64,000 nucleotides of DNA, taken from the NCBI RefSeq assembly GCF_037094685.1, contig NZ_CP146614.1:4216001-4280000 (forward strand), read 5' to 3'. The notes below the pieces were generated by a model. It was not told the DNA's origin. It made no database searches and worked only from the letters and a program-made list of their open reading frames with translations. The translations under genes and the position numbers were made by a program. Origin of the DNA: Massilia sp. METH4. Its GTDB lineage: Bacteria; Pseudomonadota; Gammaproteobacteria; Burkholderiales; Burkholderiaceae_D. Below are positions 36,394 to 44,972 of this stretch, in pieces (the stretch's first letter is position 1; each line of letters opens with the position of its first letter).

Positions 36394-36418
36394 TTAATAT
36401 CAGGCAGTCTGATATTAA
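36394..36418. promoter_or_regulatory. 25-base perfect palindromic operator candidate
   Basis: Arms TTAATATCAG and CTGATATTAA (10 bp, no mismatch) flank GCAGT. It lies about 140 bases upstream of the acyl-CoA dehydrogenase gene. It is AT-rich in a GC-rich genome and different from the other operator family, so another dimeric regulator is expected. I see no T-tract and do not read it as a terminator. Confidence 0.5.
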
Positions 36419-36559
36419 CTGGGCACGGCATGGACGACATGGCCCACCGGGCTGCGGATTCTGCGGCGTGATTGGACGATCTGTTATCGAAGCGGAGGTT
36501 GCATCGACACCGTGCCTCGAACCCTGAGCCGTCCCAACCCCTTCACTAGAGCCAACGTC

Positions 36560-38323
36560 ATGTTTTCCTACCAGCCGCCAGTCAAGCACATGCAGTACGT
36601 ACTGTCCGACGTCTTGTCGGCAACAGACACTCTAAGGGTGGATGCCGGTTACAACGAGATCGACGAACAGCTCGTCAGGCAAGTGCTGGAAGAAGCAGGG
36701 CGCTTCACTGCCGAAGTGCTATTCCCGGTCAATGCGTCGGGCGACAGGCAAGGGTGCCGGTTCGAGAGCGGAGCCGTGTTCACGCCGGACGGTTTCCGGG
36801 ATGCGTACCGCCAGTTCGTCGATTCGGGTTGGGCTGCACTGGCATGCGACCCTGGGTACGGCGGACAGGGCTTGCCGCATGTACTGAATTGCGCGCTGCA
36901 GGAAATGATGATCAGCGCCAATCACGCATGGACGATGTATCCCGGCGTACTGCATGGGGCCTACACGTGCCTCAAGGCCCATGGCAGCGAGGAACTCAAG
37001 CAATACTACCTGCCGAAGATCGTGAGCGGCGAGTGGCTTGTGACCATGGCCCTGACCGAACCGCAAGCAGGCAGCGATGTCGGCCTGCTGCGCACTCGCG
37101 CGGTGGAAGGAGACACGGGCACCTATCGTCTGTCAGGCAACAAGATCTTCATTTCCGGCGGCGAGCACGACCTGACCGAGAACATCGTTCACCTGGTGCT
37201 GGCCCGGATTCCGGGCGGGCCGGAGGGCAGCAAGGGCGTTTCGCTGTTTGTCGTGCCCAAGATATGCCCGGATGGCAGCCGCAATCAGGTTACCTGCACC
37301 GGTATCGAGCACAAAATGGGCATCCGCGGCAGCGCCACTTGCTCGCTTGAGTTTGCCGGAGCTACCGGCTGGCTGGTCGGCGAACCACACCGCGGGCTTG
37401 CTGCCATGTTCGTGATGATGAACGCGGCGCGCATGCTGGTCGGAGCCCAGGGCCTGGGCATAGCGGAAACCGTGTACCAGAACGCTGCAAGGTATGCGAA
37501 CGAACGACTGCAAATGAAAGCCGTCGATCGGCCTGCCGAAAGAAAGGACCAGCCTGCCGATCCGATTGCCCTGCATCCGCCCGTCAGGCGCCTGCTGCTG
37601 TCGCAACGTGCCTATGTCGAAGGCGGTCGCATGATGCTCTACTGGAGCGGCCTGATGCTCGACCTTGCCGAGCGCCACCCAATCCCCCAGCGCCGTCAGG
37701 ATTTCGAACAGATGCTGGCGCTCGTGACACCCGTCGTGAAAGCGTTCCTCACCGAAAAGGGATTCCAGGGAGCGAGCGATGCGCTGCAGGTCTATGGCGG
37801 GTACGGCGTCATTACCGAGACCGGCGTCGAACAGTACCTGCGCGACTGCCGCGTCACGATGATCTACGAGGGTACCAATGAGATCCAGGCGATCGACTTG
37901 GTAGTGCGCAAGATTCTGGGGGACCAGGGCGTGCGCCTGGGCCGCTTCCTCGAACTCGTGCGTGCAACAGTGCAGGCCGAGCGCACTGGACCCTTCGCCG
38001 GCCATAGCGAATGTCTGTCCAAGCTTGCCACTGAGCTTGCCGCTATCGCGCGGGCCGTGTGCGAATCCGGCACCGCGAACCTGACGCCGCTTCACTGGGT
38101 TGCCGGCGACGTTCTCCGCCTGATGGGGCATTGCATCATCGGCTGGCTGTTGCTCAGGAGTGCGAGCGCTTCCTGCAACAACCGCGAAGACGATTACGCA
38201 TTTCACGACGAGCGACTGGAAACCGTCGATCACTACTTCGCGTATGAGTTTACCGAGACGCACGCAGCACTGGCCGTGCTACGCGCAAGTTTCGCGCAGC
38301 ATGGCCTGTCCCTGACGTGGTAG
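36560..38323 (+). CDS. Long acyl-CoA dehydrogenase with C-terminal extension
   Basis: A protein of 587 residues from the ATG at 36560, longer than the usual 380-residue enzymes. It belongs to the group with an acyl-CoA dehydrogenase C-terminal domain (DmdC-like). Visible are the FAD-binding TMALTEPQAGSDVG and FISGGEHDLTENIVHLVLAR, the substrate-site GIEHKMGIRGSATC, and the catalytic glutamate region IYEGTNEIQAIDL. It would oxidise an acyl-CoA to the enoyl-CoA in the cytosol, passing electrons to ETF. No other beta-oxidation gene is next to it. It could act on side-chain CoA esters from aromatic catabolism such as phenylpropanoyl-CoA, but this is a guess. Confidence 0.93.
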   Translation: MFSYQPPVKHMQYVLSDVLSATDTLRVDAGYNEIDEQLVRQVLEEAGRFTAEVLFPVNASGDRQGCRFESGAVFTPDGFRDAYRQFVDSGWAALACDPGYGGQGLPHVLNCALQEMMISANHAWTMYPGVLHGAYTCLKAHGSEELKQYYLPKIVSGEWLVTMALTEPQAGSDVGLLRTRAVEGDTGTYRLSGNKIFISGGEHDLTENIVHLVLARIPGGPEGSKGVSLFVVPKICPDGSRNQVTCTGIEHKMGIRGSATCSLEFAGATGWLVGEPHRGLAAMFVMMNAARMLVGAQGLGIAETVYQNAARYANERLQMKAVDRPAERKDQPADPIALHPPVRRLLLSQRAYVEGGRMMLYWSGLMLDLAERHPIPQRRQDFEQMLALVTPVVKAFLTEKGFQGASDALQVYGGYGVITETGVEQYLRDCRVTMIYEGTNEIQAIDLVVRKILGDQGVRLGRFLELVRATVQAERTGPFAGHSECLSKLATELAAIARAVCESGTANLTPLHWVAGDVLRLMGHCIIGWLLLRSASASCNNREDDYAFHDERLETVDHYFAYEFTETHAALAVLRASFAQHGLSLTW

Positions 38324-38753
38324 GCCCGTCAGCAGCCGCGAGGACGAGCATGATATCGACATGCATCGTCACGCTTAGCGTGCGGGCCTTGCCCCTCACG
38401 GCCCAGTTAGCGCCACGCCATGCCAGCCACGGGCATCCAGGCTTGCCTTCCATACCCGTTCGATCTCGTGTACAACGTCGGGACGCTTTGCTCGTGCACA
38501 GGGCAAAGCCGGATTACATTGCGGAGCACTGCCGACCGGCCTGCACCGGTAAATCGATTTGCCGCGCTCATTCTGGAACACTATGCGGCGCTGTGCCAGG
38601 ACCGCCGAGCTGCTCTAGCATTCCAGATGCCATTTGCGGTAAGGTTCGCCGGGCATGTCCCACGGCCAAATCCTCCATGCGTTATTGGCTGACGCACTCG
38701 TGTACGCCAAGTCGGAGTGATATTCCAAATATAGGAAATCGTAACAGGATGCC
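38324..38753. other. 430-base gap before the NodD-like regulator
   Basis: No gene recognised. It presumably contains the LysR promoter. I looked for ATC-N9-GAT sites here and found none. Confidence 0.4.
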
Positions 38754-39671
38754 ATGCGCCACCGTCAGTTAGACCTCAACCTCTTGATCCCGTTACAGGC
38801 CTTGCTGGAACACCGCAGCGTTACGCGCGCGGCATTGGCCGTCAACGTCAGCCAGTCGACCATGAGCGGAATCCTGCAGCGGTTGCGCGACAGTCTCGGG
38901 GATCCGCTATTGGTACAGGTAGGACGGCACATGCGGCTGACACCGCTTGCGGAGAGCCTGATCGGCCCGTCACAGCACGTACTGGATGACATCGATTCGT
39001 TGCTTGAAACCCAGGCAGTGTTCGATCCTGCTACTGTGCGCAGCAGGATCGTCATCGCCACGTCCGACTACGTGGTATCGGATTTTCTGGGAGACTTGCT
39101 GGCACGCATCGCGCAAGAGGCCCCGCGCTTGCGTTTCGTTCTGGCGCCACCGGTGGCTGACTGGGGCAACGAAATGGACGCCGGCCGTGTCGACTACGTC
39201 ATCTGTCCTGCACATGTATCGTCTAGCGAGCATCCCTCGACAGTCCTTTTCGAGGACACCTATACCGTCGTTGCATGGGCAGAGAACCGGCCCACTCGAG
39301 GCATCGAGAGGCTCAGCTTGGAGCGGTATCAGTCTCTCGGGCATGTGATCTTCCATACTGCCGTGGGGCGTCCCTGGTTCGAGCAGTGGTACACAACCGA
39401 GTATGGCGAAAGCAGGCGTATTGAAATGCTCGTCAGCGGTTTCAACATGATGCCCGCCCTGGTGATCGGCACCGACCGCATTGCCACGGTCCAGACGCGT
39501 CTCGCGCGGCGCGCGGCTGCTGTGATGCCGCTCAAACTGATGGCGTTGCCCATCGCGGTACCTCCGCTCGTCGAGGTGGTGCAGTGGAGCCGGCATCGCG
39601 AAGCTGATCCTGTCCACAAATGGGTGCTGGCCCGACTGCTGGCGGGCGCTTCGGAACTGGCGGCCGTCTAG
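38754..39671 (+). CDS. NodD/FdeR-like LysR regulator of the catabolic supercluster
   Basis: A protein of 305 residues with AGGA before the ATG. The N-terminus reads MRHRQLDLNLLIPLQALLEH, then NVSQSTMSGILQRLRDSLGD, LLVQVGRHMRLTPLAE. The DLNLL opening, the SQxxMS helix and the LTPLAE end of the HTH are hallmarks of the NodD/LinR/NahR branch, which bind aromatic or flavonoid inducers through the C-terminal domain. It lies directly upstream of the first Rieske operon. NodD-box-like ATC-N9-GAT sites lie at 39796 and 49857. I infer that it activates both regions when a phenolic or flavonoid is present, like FdeR of Herbaspirillum. Confidence 0.9.
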   Translation: MRHRQLDLNLLIPLQALLEHRSVTRAALAVNVSQSTMSGILQRLRDSLGDPLLVQVGRHMRLTPLAESLIGPSQHVLDDIDSLLETQAVFDPATVRSRIVIATSDYVVSDFLGDLLARIAQEAPRLRFVLAPPVADWGNEMDAGRVDYVICPAHVSSSEHPSTVLFEDTYTVVAWAENRPTRGIERLSLERYQSLGHVIFHTAVGRPWFEQWYTTEYGESRRIEMLVSGFNMMPALVIGTDRIATVQTRLARRAAAVMPLKLMALPIAVPPLVEVVQWSRHREADPVHKWVLARLLAGASELAAV

Positions 39672-39795
39672 AGGCATTCATCGCATCACCATCGATGCTT
39701 CTGCGCTGCCACCCGGTATGCCTGCCATCGACCGTAAGCAGCACGCTGCCTCAGCCCCTGCCGAGGCATAGTTCCTGGGTTTGCAAGCACCATGC

Positions 39796-39810
39796 ATCGA
39801 GAAATCCGAT
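39796..39810. promoter_or_regulatory. NodD-box-like site before the Rieske operon
   Basis: ATCGAGAAATCCGAT has the NodD-type core ATC-N9-GAT (also T-N11-A) with arms ATCG/CGAT. It lies about 100 bases upstream of the oxygenase ATG at 39911, a normal activator distance. A further inverted repeat, CCACTA...TAGTGG, spans 39818-39847, closer to the start. Confidence 0.55.
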
Positions 39811-39910
39811 AATCTGACCACTAAAAAATCGATTTGTCCAATAGTGGATCGGTCTCTTAGAGTATCACTTAGCCGAGCCGTAGAGCTTACGGCTACTCTT
39901 GGAGACTAAT

Positions 39911-41008
39911 ATGAGCATTGAATTCCTCCCGGGCGCCTGCACGGCCGCCGGCGGTCCATACGCGGGCAAGGTGGGCGCCAACTATCCTCGCAATCAGTGG
40001 TGGGTGGCCGCGACGACCGATGAAGTCACGCGCCAGCCCATGCGGCGCTGGCTGCTCGACCTGCCGGTCGCCCTGTACCGTACGGAGGCGGGCGCCGTCG
40101 TCGCGCTCGACGATCGTTGCCCCCACCGCTGGGCGCCGCTGTCCAGCGGCTGGCTCGAAGGAGACAACATCGTTTGTGGCTATCACGGGCTGCGTTTCTC
40201 GACGGAAGGGAGATGCGTCAAGGCGCCTACCCAGGCGAACCCGCCGACGCGCGCCAAGGTGCATGCCTATCCTGTCCGCGAGATCGGTCCACTGGTGTGG
40301 ATCTGGACCGGCGACCCCGCCCTGGCCGCCGACAGCGAACCGCACGCCGTGGACTGGCACGTTGATCCAGGCTGGAGCCTGGTCGGCGGCGCGATGGAAG
40401 CGGAAGCCAACTACATGCTGCTGAAGGAAAACGTGCTGGACTTGACACACTTCGGCTACGTCCACCGCACTACTTTCAAGATCCTCGATTTCGACCGTCC
40501 ACCCGAAGTCACGGTCAAGGGCGAACAGGTTGAATTTCACCTTGAATTCCCCGCTGTCAAGCTGGCGCCATTGTTCGGCGCTCTGACGGGCTTTGGCGAA
40601 CGGCCGATTGCGCGTGTGAACTGGGGGCGCAGCCTGTCGCCCGCTCTGCACCTCGCGGGGCAGGATTTTACCGATCCCGCGCCGCAAGCCGGTCAACGCC
40701 GCACCGCCGCCTTCCGCGTCATGCACGCTACCACGCCGATCAGTCCGACCCGCATGCACTACTTCTGGATGGCGGGCTGGGACGTGCCGTTGACCCAGGA
40801 ACAGCGCGACCTGATGCGCGACACCACGTTGCTCGGTTTTAAGGAGGACAAGGACATGATCGAAGCCATCCAGGCCACGATCACGCAGGACCCGCGCGGC
40901 CTGAACTACCCGGAAATCATGGTGACGAGCGACCAGTCGGCAGTGCAGGCGCGCCGGCAGTTGCAGATTCGCCTGGCCCGCGATGGCGAATTGAACCAAC
41001 GGAATTGA
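39911..41008 (+). CDS. Rieske mononuclear-iron oxygenase, VanA-like demethylase group
   Basis: A protein of 365 residues; the ATG at 39911 has GGAG upstream, and a TTG four codons earlier is less likely. The Rieske [2Fe-2S] ligands are Cys70, His72, Cys89 and His92 (CPHRWAP; CGYHGL). The catalytic iron site is ENVLDLTHFGYVH with Asp177, His180 and His185. Length and layout match single-component alpha-type oxygenases such as vanillate O-demethylase or dicamba monooxygenase, which release formaldehyde from methoxy or N-methyl groups. No reductase is in this operon, so the VanB-like reductase at 62852 probably serves both Rieske enzymes. Substrate unknown. Confidence 0.93.
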   Translation: MSIEFLPGACTAAGGPYAGKVGANYPRNQWWVAATTDEVTRQPMRRWLLDLPVALYRTEAGAVVALDDRCPHRWAPLSSGWLEGDNIVCGYHGLRFSTEGRCVKAPTQANPPTRAKVHAYPVREIGPLVWIWTGDPALAADSEPHAVDWHVDPGWSLVGGAMEAEANYMLLKENVLDLTHFGYVHRTTFKILDFDRPPEVTVKGEQVEFHLEFPAVKLAPLFGALTGFGERPIARVNWGRSLSPALHLAGQDFTDPAPQAGQRRTAAFRVMHATTPISPTRMHYFWMAGWDVPLTQEQRDLMRDTTLLGFKEDKDMIEAIQATITQDPRGLNYPEIMVTSDQSAVQARRQLQIRLARDGELNQRN

Positions 41009-41013
41009 TCGCC

Positions 41014-42363
41014 ATGACAAAACGAACCCTGATACGTTGCGACCGCCTGTTTACCGGCCTTGAGGACGAAATACGCCGTGACCATACCATCATCGTCGAA
41101 GAGGGCTTCTTTACCTACGTCGGCCCGGCATCCAACGCACCTGCTCAGGCGCCGGGCGATACGGTCATCGATGCTGGCGAACGGTTCGTCATGCCGGGCC
41201 TGGTAGATGCGCATACCCATCTTGTATTCGGCAATGCCCGCAGCGAGGAAGATATCGATTTCTGGGGCACACCGGAATTTCGCGCGCTGCGGGGACTGTT
41301 CTTCGCCCAGCGCGTCCTGGCCGCAGGCTACACGTCCATCGTGGTGCCGGGAGACGCCGGGAACTGCAGCATCAGTGTGCGGGATTCGATCAATGCCGGC
41401 CTGTTCGACGGCCCGCGCATTGCTGCCAGCAGCAACGTGATCGCCAACCGCCACAGCCTGAACGACTGGTTTCCCGAGCATGTCGGCACGCCGGACTATG
41501 TGACCGGACGGCTGTGCACGACGCGCGATGCGCAGATCGAAGAAGTGCGCCGCCAGGCCAAGGCCGGCGTCGATTGCATCAAGATCGCGATGGACGGTAC
41601 GCACTTCCGCGAGAACGGCACGCACATCGCGGCGTTCACTCAGGAAGAAATCAGCGGCATGGTGACCGAGGCCCACAGGCTCGGCAAGAAGATCGTCGTG
41701 CACGCCTATGGCAAGGAAGCTGTCCTGTATGCGGCCAGGGCCGGCGTGGACATCATCAACCATGCATTCTTTGCCGACGACGAGTGCATCGAAGCGATGC
41801 TCAAGTCCGGCAGCCACGTCTCGCCGACGCTGACATTCCTGCGCAATAACGTCGACTTCTGCCCGAGCTGGGAACCGACCGCCACCTCCGGCTACCAAGG
41901 CGCGCAACGGCGCATCATCGAGGTCGCGAAAAAAACCTTGAACCGCATGCGCGAAGCCGGCGTGCCCTTCATGGCAGGCAGCGATTCGGGCTTTGCCGTG
42001 ACGCCGTACGGCGAGTGGCACGCCCGGGAAATCGAAATCCTGGTCGACTGGATCGGCTTCACGCCGGCCCAGGCGCTGCGCATCGCGACCGCCGGCACGG
42101 CCAAGGCGATGCCGCGCGGGCAACTGCTGGGTGCGATCGAGGCAGGCCGCCGCGCCGACTTCCTGCTCGTCGACGGCGACCCGCTGGCCGACGTACGCGT
42201 GCTGCAGCAGCGCGAAGCAATCGACGCGGTGTACCTCGACGGCCGCTTGATGTCGTTCAAGCAGCGCCCATACGACGCCTACAAGGTGAGCCACTTCAAT
42301 TCGCTGAAGTGGACCGATGTCTACAGCCGTGAGCGCGTTGCCGAAATTCGCGCCACGACCTGA
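41014..42363 (+). CDS. Metal-dependent amidohydrolase family protein
   Basis: A protein of 449 residues from the ATG at 41014; an in-frame start at 41005 overlaps the previous stop. The amidohydrolase barrel shows MPGLVDAHTHLVFG (HxH), KIAMDG with a carboxylatable lysine, VVHAYGKEA and IINHAFFADDE (third and fourth His), and MAGSDSGFAVTPYGEW with the catalytic Asp. It resembles the prolidase/imidazolonepropionase-like group acting on amides or cyclic amides and esters. It would hydrolyse an intermediate or conjugate in the cytosol, in one operon with the Rieske oxygenase and two small accessory genes. Confidence 0.92.
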   Translation: MTKRTLIRCDRLFTGLEDEIRRDHTIIVEEGFFTYVGPASNAPAQAPGDTVIDAGERFVMPGLVDAHTHLVFGNARSEEDIDFWGTPEFRALRGLFFAQRVLAAGYTSIVVPGDAGNCSISVRDSINAGLFDGPRIAASSNVIANRHSLNDWFPEHVGTPDYVTGRLCTTRDAQIEEVRRQAKAGVDCIKIAMDGTHFRENGTHIAAFTQEEISGMVTEAHRLGKKIVVHAYGKEAVLYAARAGVDIINHAFFADDECIEAMLKSGSHVSPTLTFLRNNVDFCPSWEPTATSGYQGAQRRIIEVAKKTLNRMREAGVPFMAGSDSGFAVTPYGEWHAREIEILVDWIGFTPAQALRIATAGTAKAMPRGQLLGAIEAGRRADFLLVDGDPLADVRVLQQREAIDAVYLDGRLMSFKQRPYDAYKVSHFNSLKWTDVYSRERVAEIRATT

Positions 42364-42382
42364 ATCCCAAGCGAAAAATACC

Positions 42383-42781
42383 ATGACACAGACTTTGCAA
42401 GAACAACTGATCAGCCTGGAACAGAATCGCTGCCGCTGCCTGATGGAGAACGACATCGACGGCTTGCGCAATCTGCTGTCGAAGGAACTGGTGCACGTTC
42501 ATACACGGGCCAATGTCCATAGCCTGGACGAATATCTCCATTTTGTCCGGGAGGTGACCCAGGTCCTCGACCTGAGCCGCGGTCCACTGACGGTACGCGA
42601 ACTGGGCGACGGTGCCGCCATCATGCTGGGCCGCCAGACCAACCGCTCGCGGGTACGTTCCAGCGGGAGCGTCGTCGTGACGCAGGCCCAGGTCACGCAG
42701 GCCTGGGTGCGCGAACAGGATGGCGCATGGCGCATTGCTGTCTTCCACGGTACCGCGCTGCCGGCGGAGCAGGCCAAATGA
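42383..42781 (+). CDS. NTF2-like (SnoaL/DUF4440) protein
   Basis: A protein of 132 residues from the ATG at 42383. The cone-shaped NTF2 fold is suggested by the pattern LMENDIDGLRNLLSKELVHV, then SLDEYLHFVREV and a C-terminal WRIAVFHGTAL strand. Relatives include small hydratases, isomerases or cyclases and nuclear transport-like binding proteins in aromatic and polyketide pathways. It may catalyse a tautomerisation or hydration in this operon, but no active-site assignment is possible. The next gene overlaps by ATGA. Confidence 0.82.
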   Translation: MTQTLQEQLISLEQNRCRCLMENDIDGLRNLLSKELVHVHTRANVHSLDEYLHFVREVTQVLDLSRGPLTVRELGDGAAIMLGRQTNRSRVRSSGSVVVTQAQVTQAWVREQDGAWRIAVFHGTALPAEQAK

Positions 42782-43200
42782 AGCTCGATGTCGCGCTGGC
42801 CGTTGCGCAGGGTGTCCTGGCCGAAGGGCAAACTCGCCACTTTGCACCGTTGACGGTGGCGGTCCTCGATGCGGGCGGCCACACGGTAGTGCTGCTGCGC
42901 AGCGATGGGTCTAGCCTATTGCGGTCGCAGATTGCCACCGGCAAGGCATACGGCGTACTGGGCTTGGGCTTCGGCGGCCGTGAACTGGCGGCGCGCGCCG
43001 CGAAGATGCCTGCATTTTTCGACGCCCTCATTGAACTGTCGGACGGCCGCATGGTACCGGTTCCCGGTGGCGTGCTGGTGCGCTCGGCCGATGGTGCGCT
43101 GCTGGGCGCCGTCGGGGTCAGCGGCGACACCTCCGACAACGACGAGATCTGTGCGCTGGCGGCGATCGAGGCGACCGGACTGGTTGCCGATGCAGGGTAG
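42778..43200 (+). CDS. GlcG/HbpS-family small protein
   Basis: A protein of 140 residues starting in an ATGA overlap with the NTF2-like gene. The family pattern is clear: LTVAVLDAGGHTVVLLRSDG, then ATGKAYGVLGLG and GGVLVR...LLGAVGVSG. The GlcG/HbpS (DUF336) fold binds haem or acts in C-C bond or corrinoid-related accessory roles. It is often the last small gene of aromatic or glycolate catabolic operons with no settled function. It ends in a strong hairpin overlapping the stop codon. Confidence 0.88.
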   Translation: MKLDVALAVAQGVLAEGQTRHFAPLTVAVLDAGGHTVVLLRSDGSSLLRSQIATGKAYGVLGLGFGGRELAARAAKMPAFFDALIELSDGRMVPVPGGVLVRSADGALLGAVGVSGDTSDNDEICALAAIEATGLVADAG

Positions 43201-43230
43201 CGGTGGCATTGGGCCAGCGCTACCCTGCAT
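43190..43230. terminator. Hairpin ending the first Rieske operon
   Basis: Perfect 13-bp arms ATGCAGGGTAGCG (43190-43202) and CGCTACCCTGCAT (43218-43230) flank a 15-base loop. The left arm includes the GlcG-like gene's stop codon. No T-tract follows, but stem length and position suggest a terminator or mRNA-protecting structure. Confidence 0.6.
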
Positions 43231-43369
43231 TCGCCGGGTCCGGACAGTCAAGCGCACGGCCAGTTTGACGACAAATTTCTCGGCACCGATTTCCAGCACC
43301 CATCGCGCGGCAAGGCCGTGCAAGCGCGCGCGCCAGCGGCCAAGAGACTGACAATAACCATGGGGAGCA

Positions 43370-44728
43370 ATGCATATGGAACAAAGCCGCAGCGAAAATT
43401 ACCGCAAGCTGATCGATGAAAGCAGGCTTTCGGGCATGCAGTGGACCGTGATCGCCCTGTGTTTCCTGATCATGTTCCTCGACGGCCTGGATACCGTACT
43501 GATCGGCTTCCTCGCACCGTACATCGGCAAGGAATGGCACTTGAGCAAGGATGCGTTGACACAGGCATTCACGGCAGGTGTCGTCGGGCTGATGATCGCT
43601 GGATGCCTGGCGGGCATCCTGGCCGACCGCGTTGGCCGCCGCCCCTTGCTGCTGCTGGCGGTAACGCTGTTCGGCGCGAGCAACCTGGCGACCGCTTACT
43701 GCGATTCGCTGGGCATGCTGGTTGCCTTGCGCTTCCTGACCGGCCTCGGCCTGGGCGCTGCCATGCCCTGTGCGGTGGCACTGGTATCCGAGTATGCACC
43801 TGCGCGGCGGCGCGGCCTGATCACTACATCGATGTACAGCGCCTATACCCTGGGCGGTGCGGCAGTCGGCTGGATTACGCCGATCATCGCGCAGCAGCAC
43901 GGCTGGCGCGCCATGTTCGTGGTCGGCGCAGTACTACCGCTCGCACTGTTGCCTTTCCTGTTGTTGTCGATGCCGGAATCGATCGGGTTCCTGGCAGAGC
44001 GCCGGCGCGACCTCGCCAAGGTTGCAGCCCTGCTGTCACGCATCCTCGGGCGGCGGGTCGACGCAGCGGCGCTGGCTTTGACTGCTCAGCCCGTGGCGCC
44101 CAGCAACCCGCTATGGACGATCCTGTCGGCTGGCTATGGCCTGCAGACGACGCTGCTGTGGCTCGGCAATGGAGCTGGACTGCTGATTACCTTTACGCTG
44201 ATTAACTGGCTGCCGAGCTTCCTGAGCTTCAAGCACGTCACGACCTTCACGGCCGCGTTCAGTGCTGCCTGCTTGCAGGCCGGCGGTGCGATCGGCTCGC
44301 TAGTCATGGGCTGGCTCATGGACCGCATCGACGGCCGCAAGGTCACGGTCTGCGTGTACCTGGGCGCTGCTGTCCTTTCTCTGGCCTGGCCCGTTGCCCT
44401 CGACGGCGGAGATGGCGCGTTGCTCGCAGCCGGTTTTGCCGCGGGCATGCTGGTTATGGGCGGCCAGACGGGATTCCAGGTACTGGCCACTTCGGTGTAT
44501 CCGGTCGCGGTGCGCGCAACCGGACTGAGCTGGATGCAGAGCGTCGGTCGCCTCGGCGGCATCCTCGGCATCCAGCTGGCCGGCCTGGGTATCGCCCGCA
44601 ACATCGATCCGGTGCTGATGCTCCAGGCGCTTGCCGTGCCGGCGCTGGTAGCAGCGCTCGGCGCAGCAGCGCTGCACTGGCGTTTGCGCCGGCGACCAGG
44701 CTATGGTGCCGCAACCAGCCACGGCTGA
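43370..44728 (+). CDS. AAHS-family aromatic acid MFS permease
   Basis: A protein of 452 residues with 12 hydrophobic segments; an ATG two codons later is an alternative start. The signature DGLDTVLIGFLAPYIG in TM1 is the acidic DxxD motif of the aromatic acid:H+ symporters (PcaK, BenK, MhpT), and motif A reads GILADRVGRRPLLL. It would import an aromatic acid using the proton gradient. The neighbouring porin gene could supply outer-membrane entry. It lies between the first Rieske operon and the convergent FdhA operon, inside the catabolic supercluster. Confidence 0.94.
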   Translation: MHMEQSRSENYRKLIDESRLSGMQWTVIALCFLIMFLDGLDTVLIGFLAPYIGKEWHLSKDALTQAFTAGVVGLMIAGCLAGILADRVGRRPLLLLAVTLFGASNLATAYCDSLGMLVALRFLTGLGLGAAMPCAVALVSEYAPARRRGLITTSMYSAYTLGGAAVGWITPIIAQQHGWRAMFVVGAVLPLALLPFLLLSMPESIGFLAERRRDLAKVAALLSRILGRRVDAAALALTAQPVAPSNPLWTILSAGYGLQTTLLWLGNGAGLLITFTLINWLPSFLSFKHVTTFTAAFSAACLQAGGAIGSLVMGWLMDRIDGRKVTVCVYLGAAVLSLAWPVALDGGDGALLAAGFAAGMLVMGGQTGFQVLATSVYPVAVRATGLSWMQSVGRLGGILGIQLAGLGIARNIDPVLMLQALAVPALVAALGAAALHWRLRRRPGYGAATSHG

Positions 44729-44972
44729 CCCGTACCTTTCCGACCGGCGAGCCGCAGCAAGGACGGCGCACCCGACCGTGGGTGAAGCACGCACGTCGTC
44801 GGGTACTGCCTGGCGGTGACAGGTACCTTCGTCGTGGCGCGACCGCGGCTGCATCGCGCGGGCGCTTGATCGTCGGCAGGGTCGCTCATCCATCTTAAGC
44901 AGAACGGTAGCGCCCCGCAATTCGTGCCCTGGCTGCCAGTAGAGTGGGCGCACCATATAACGGAGACAATCG

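Larger units (their letters stand above)
35899..36559. other. 661-base divergent intergenic region
   Basis: It separates the minus-strand esterase from the plus-strand acyl-CoA dehydrogenase. No gene is supported. It holds an operator copy at 36153-36171 and a 25-base palindrome at 36394-36418 in a locally AT-rich stretch, so it is a regulatory region. Confidence 0.5.
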
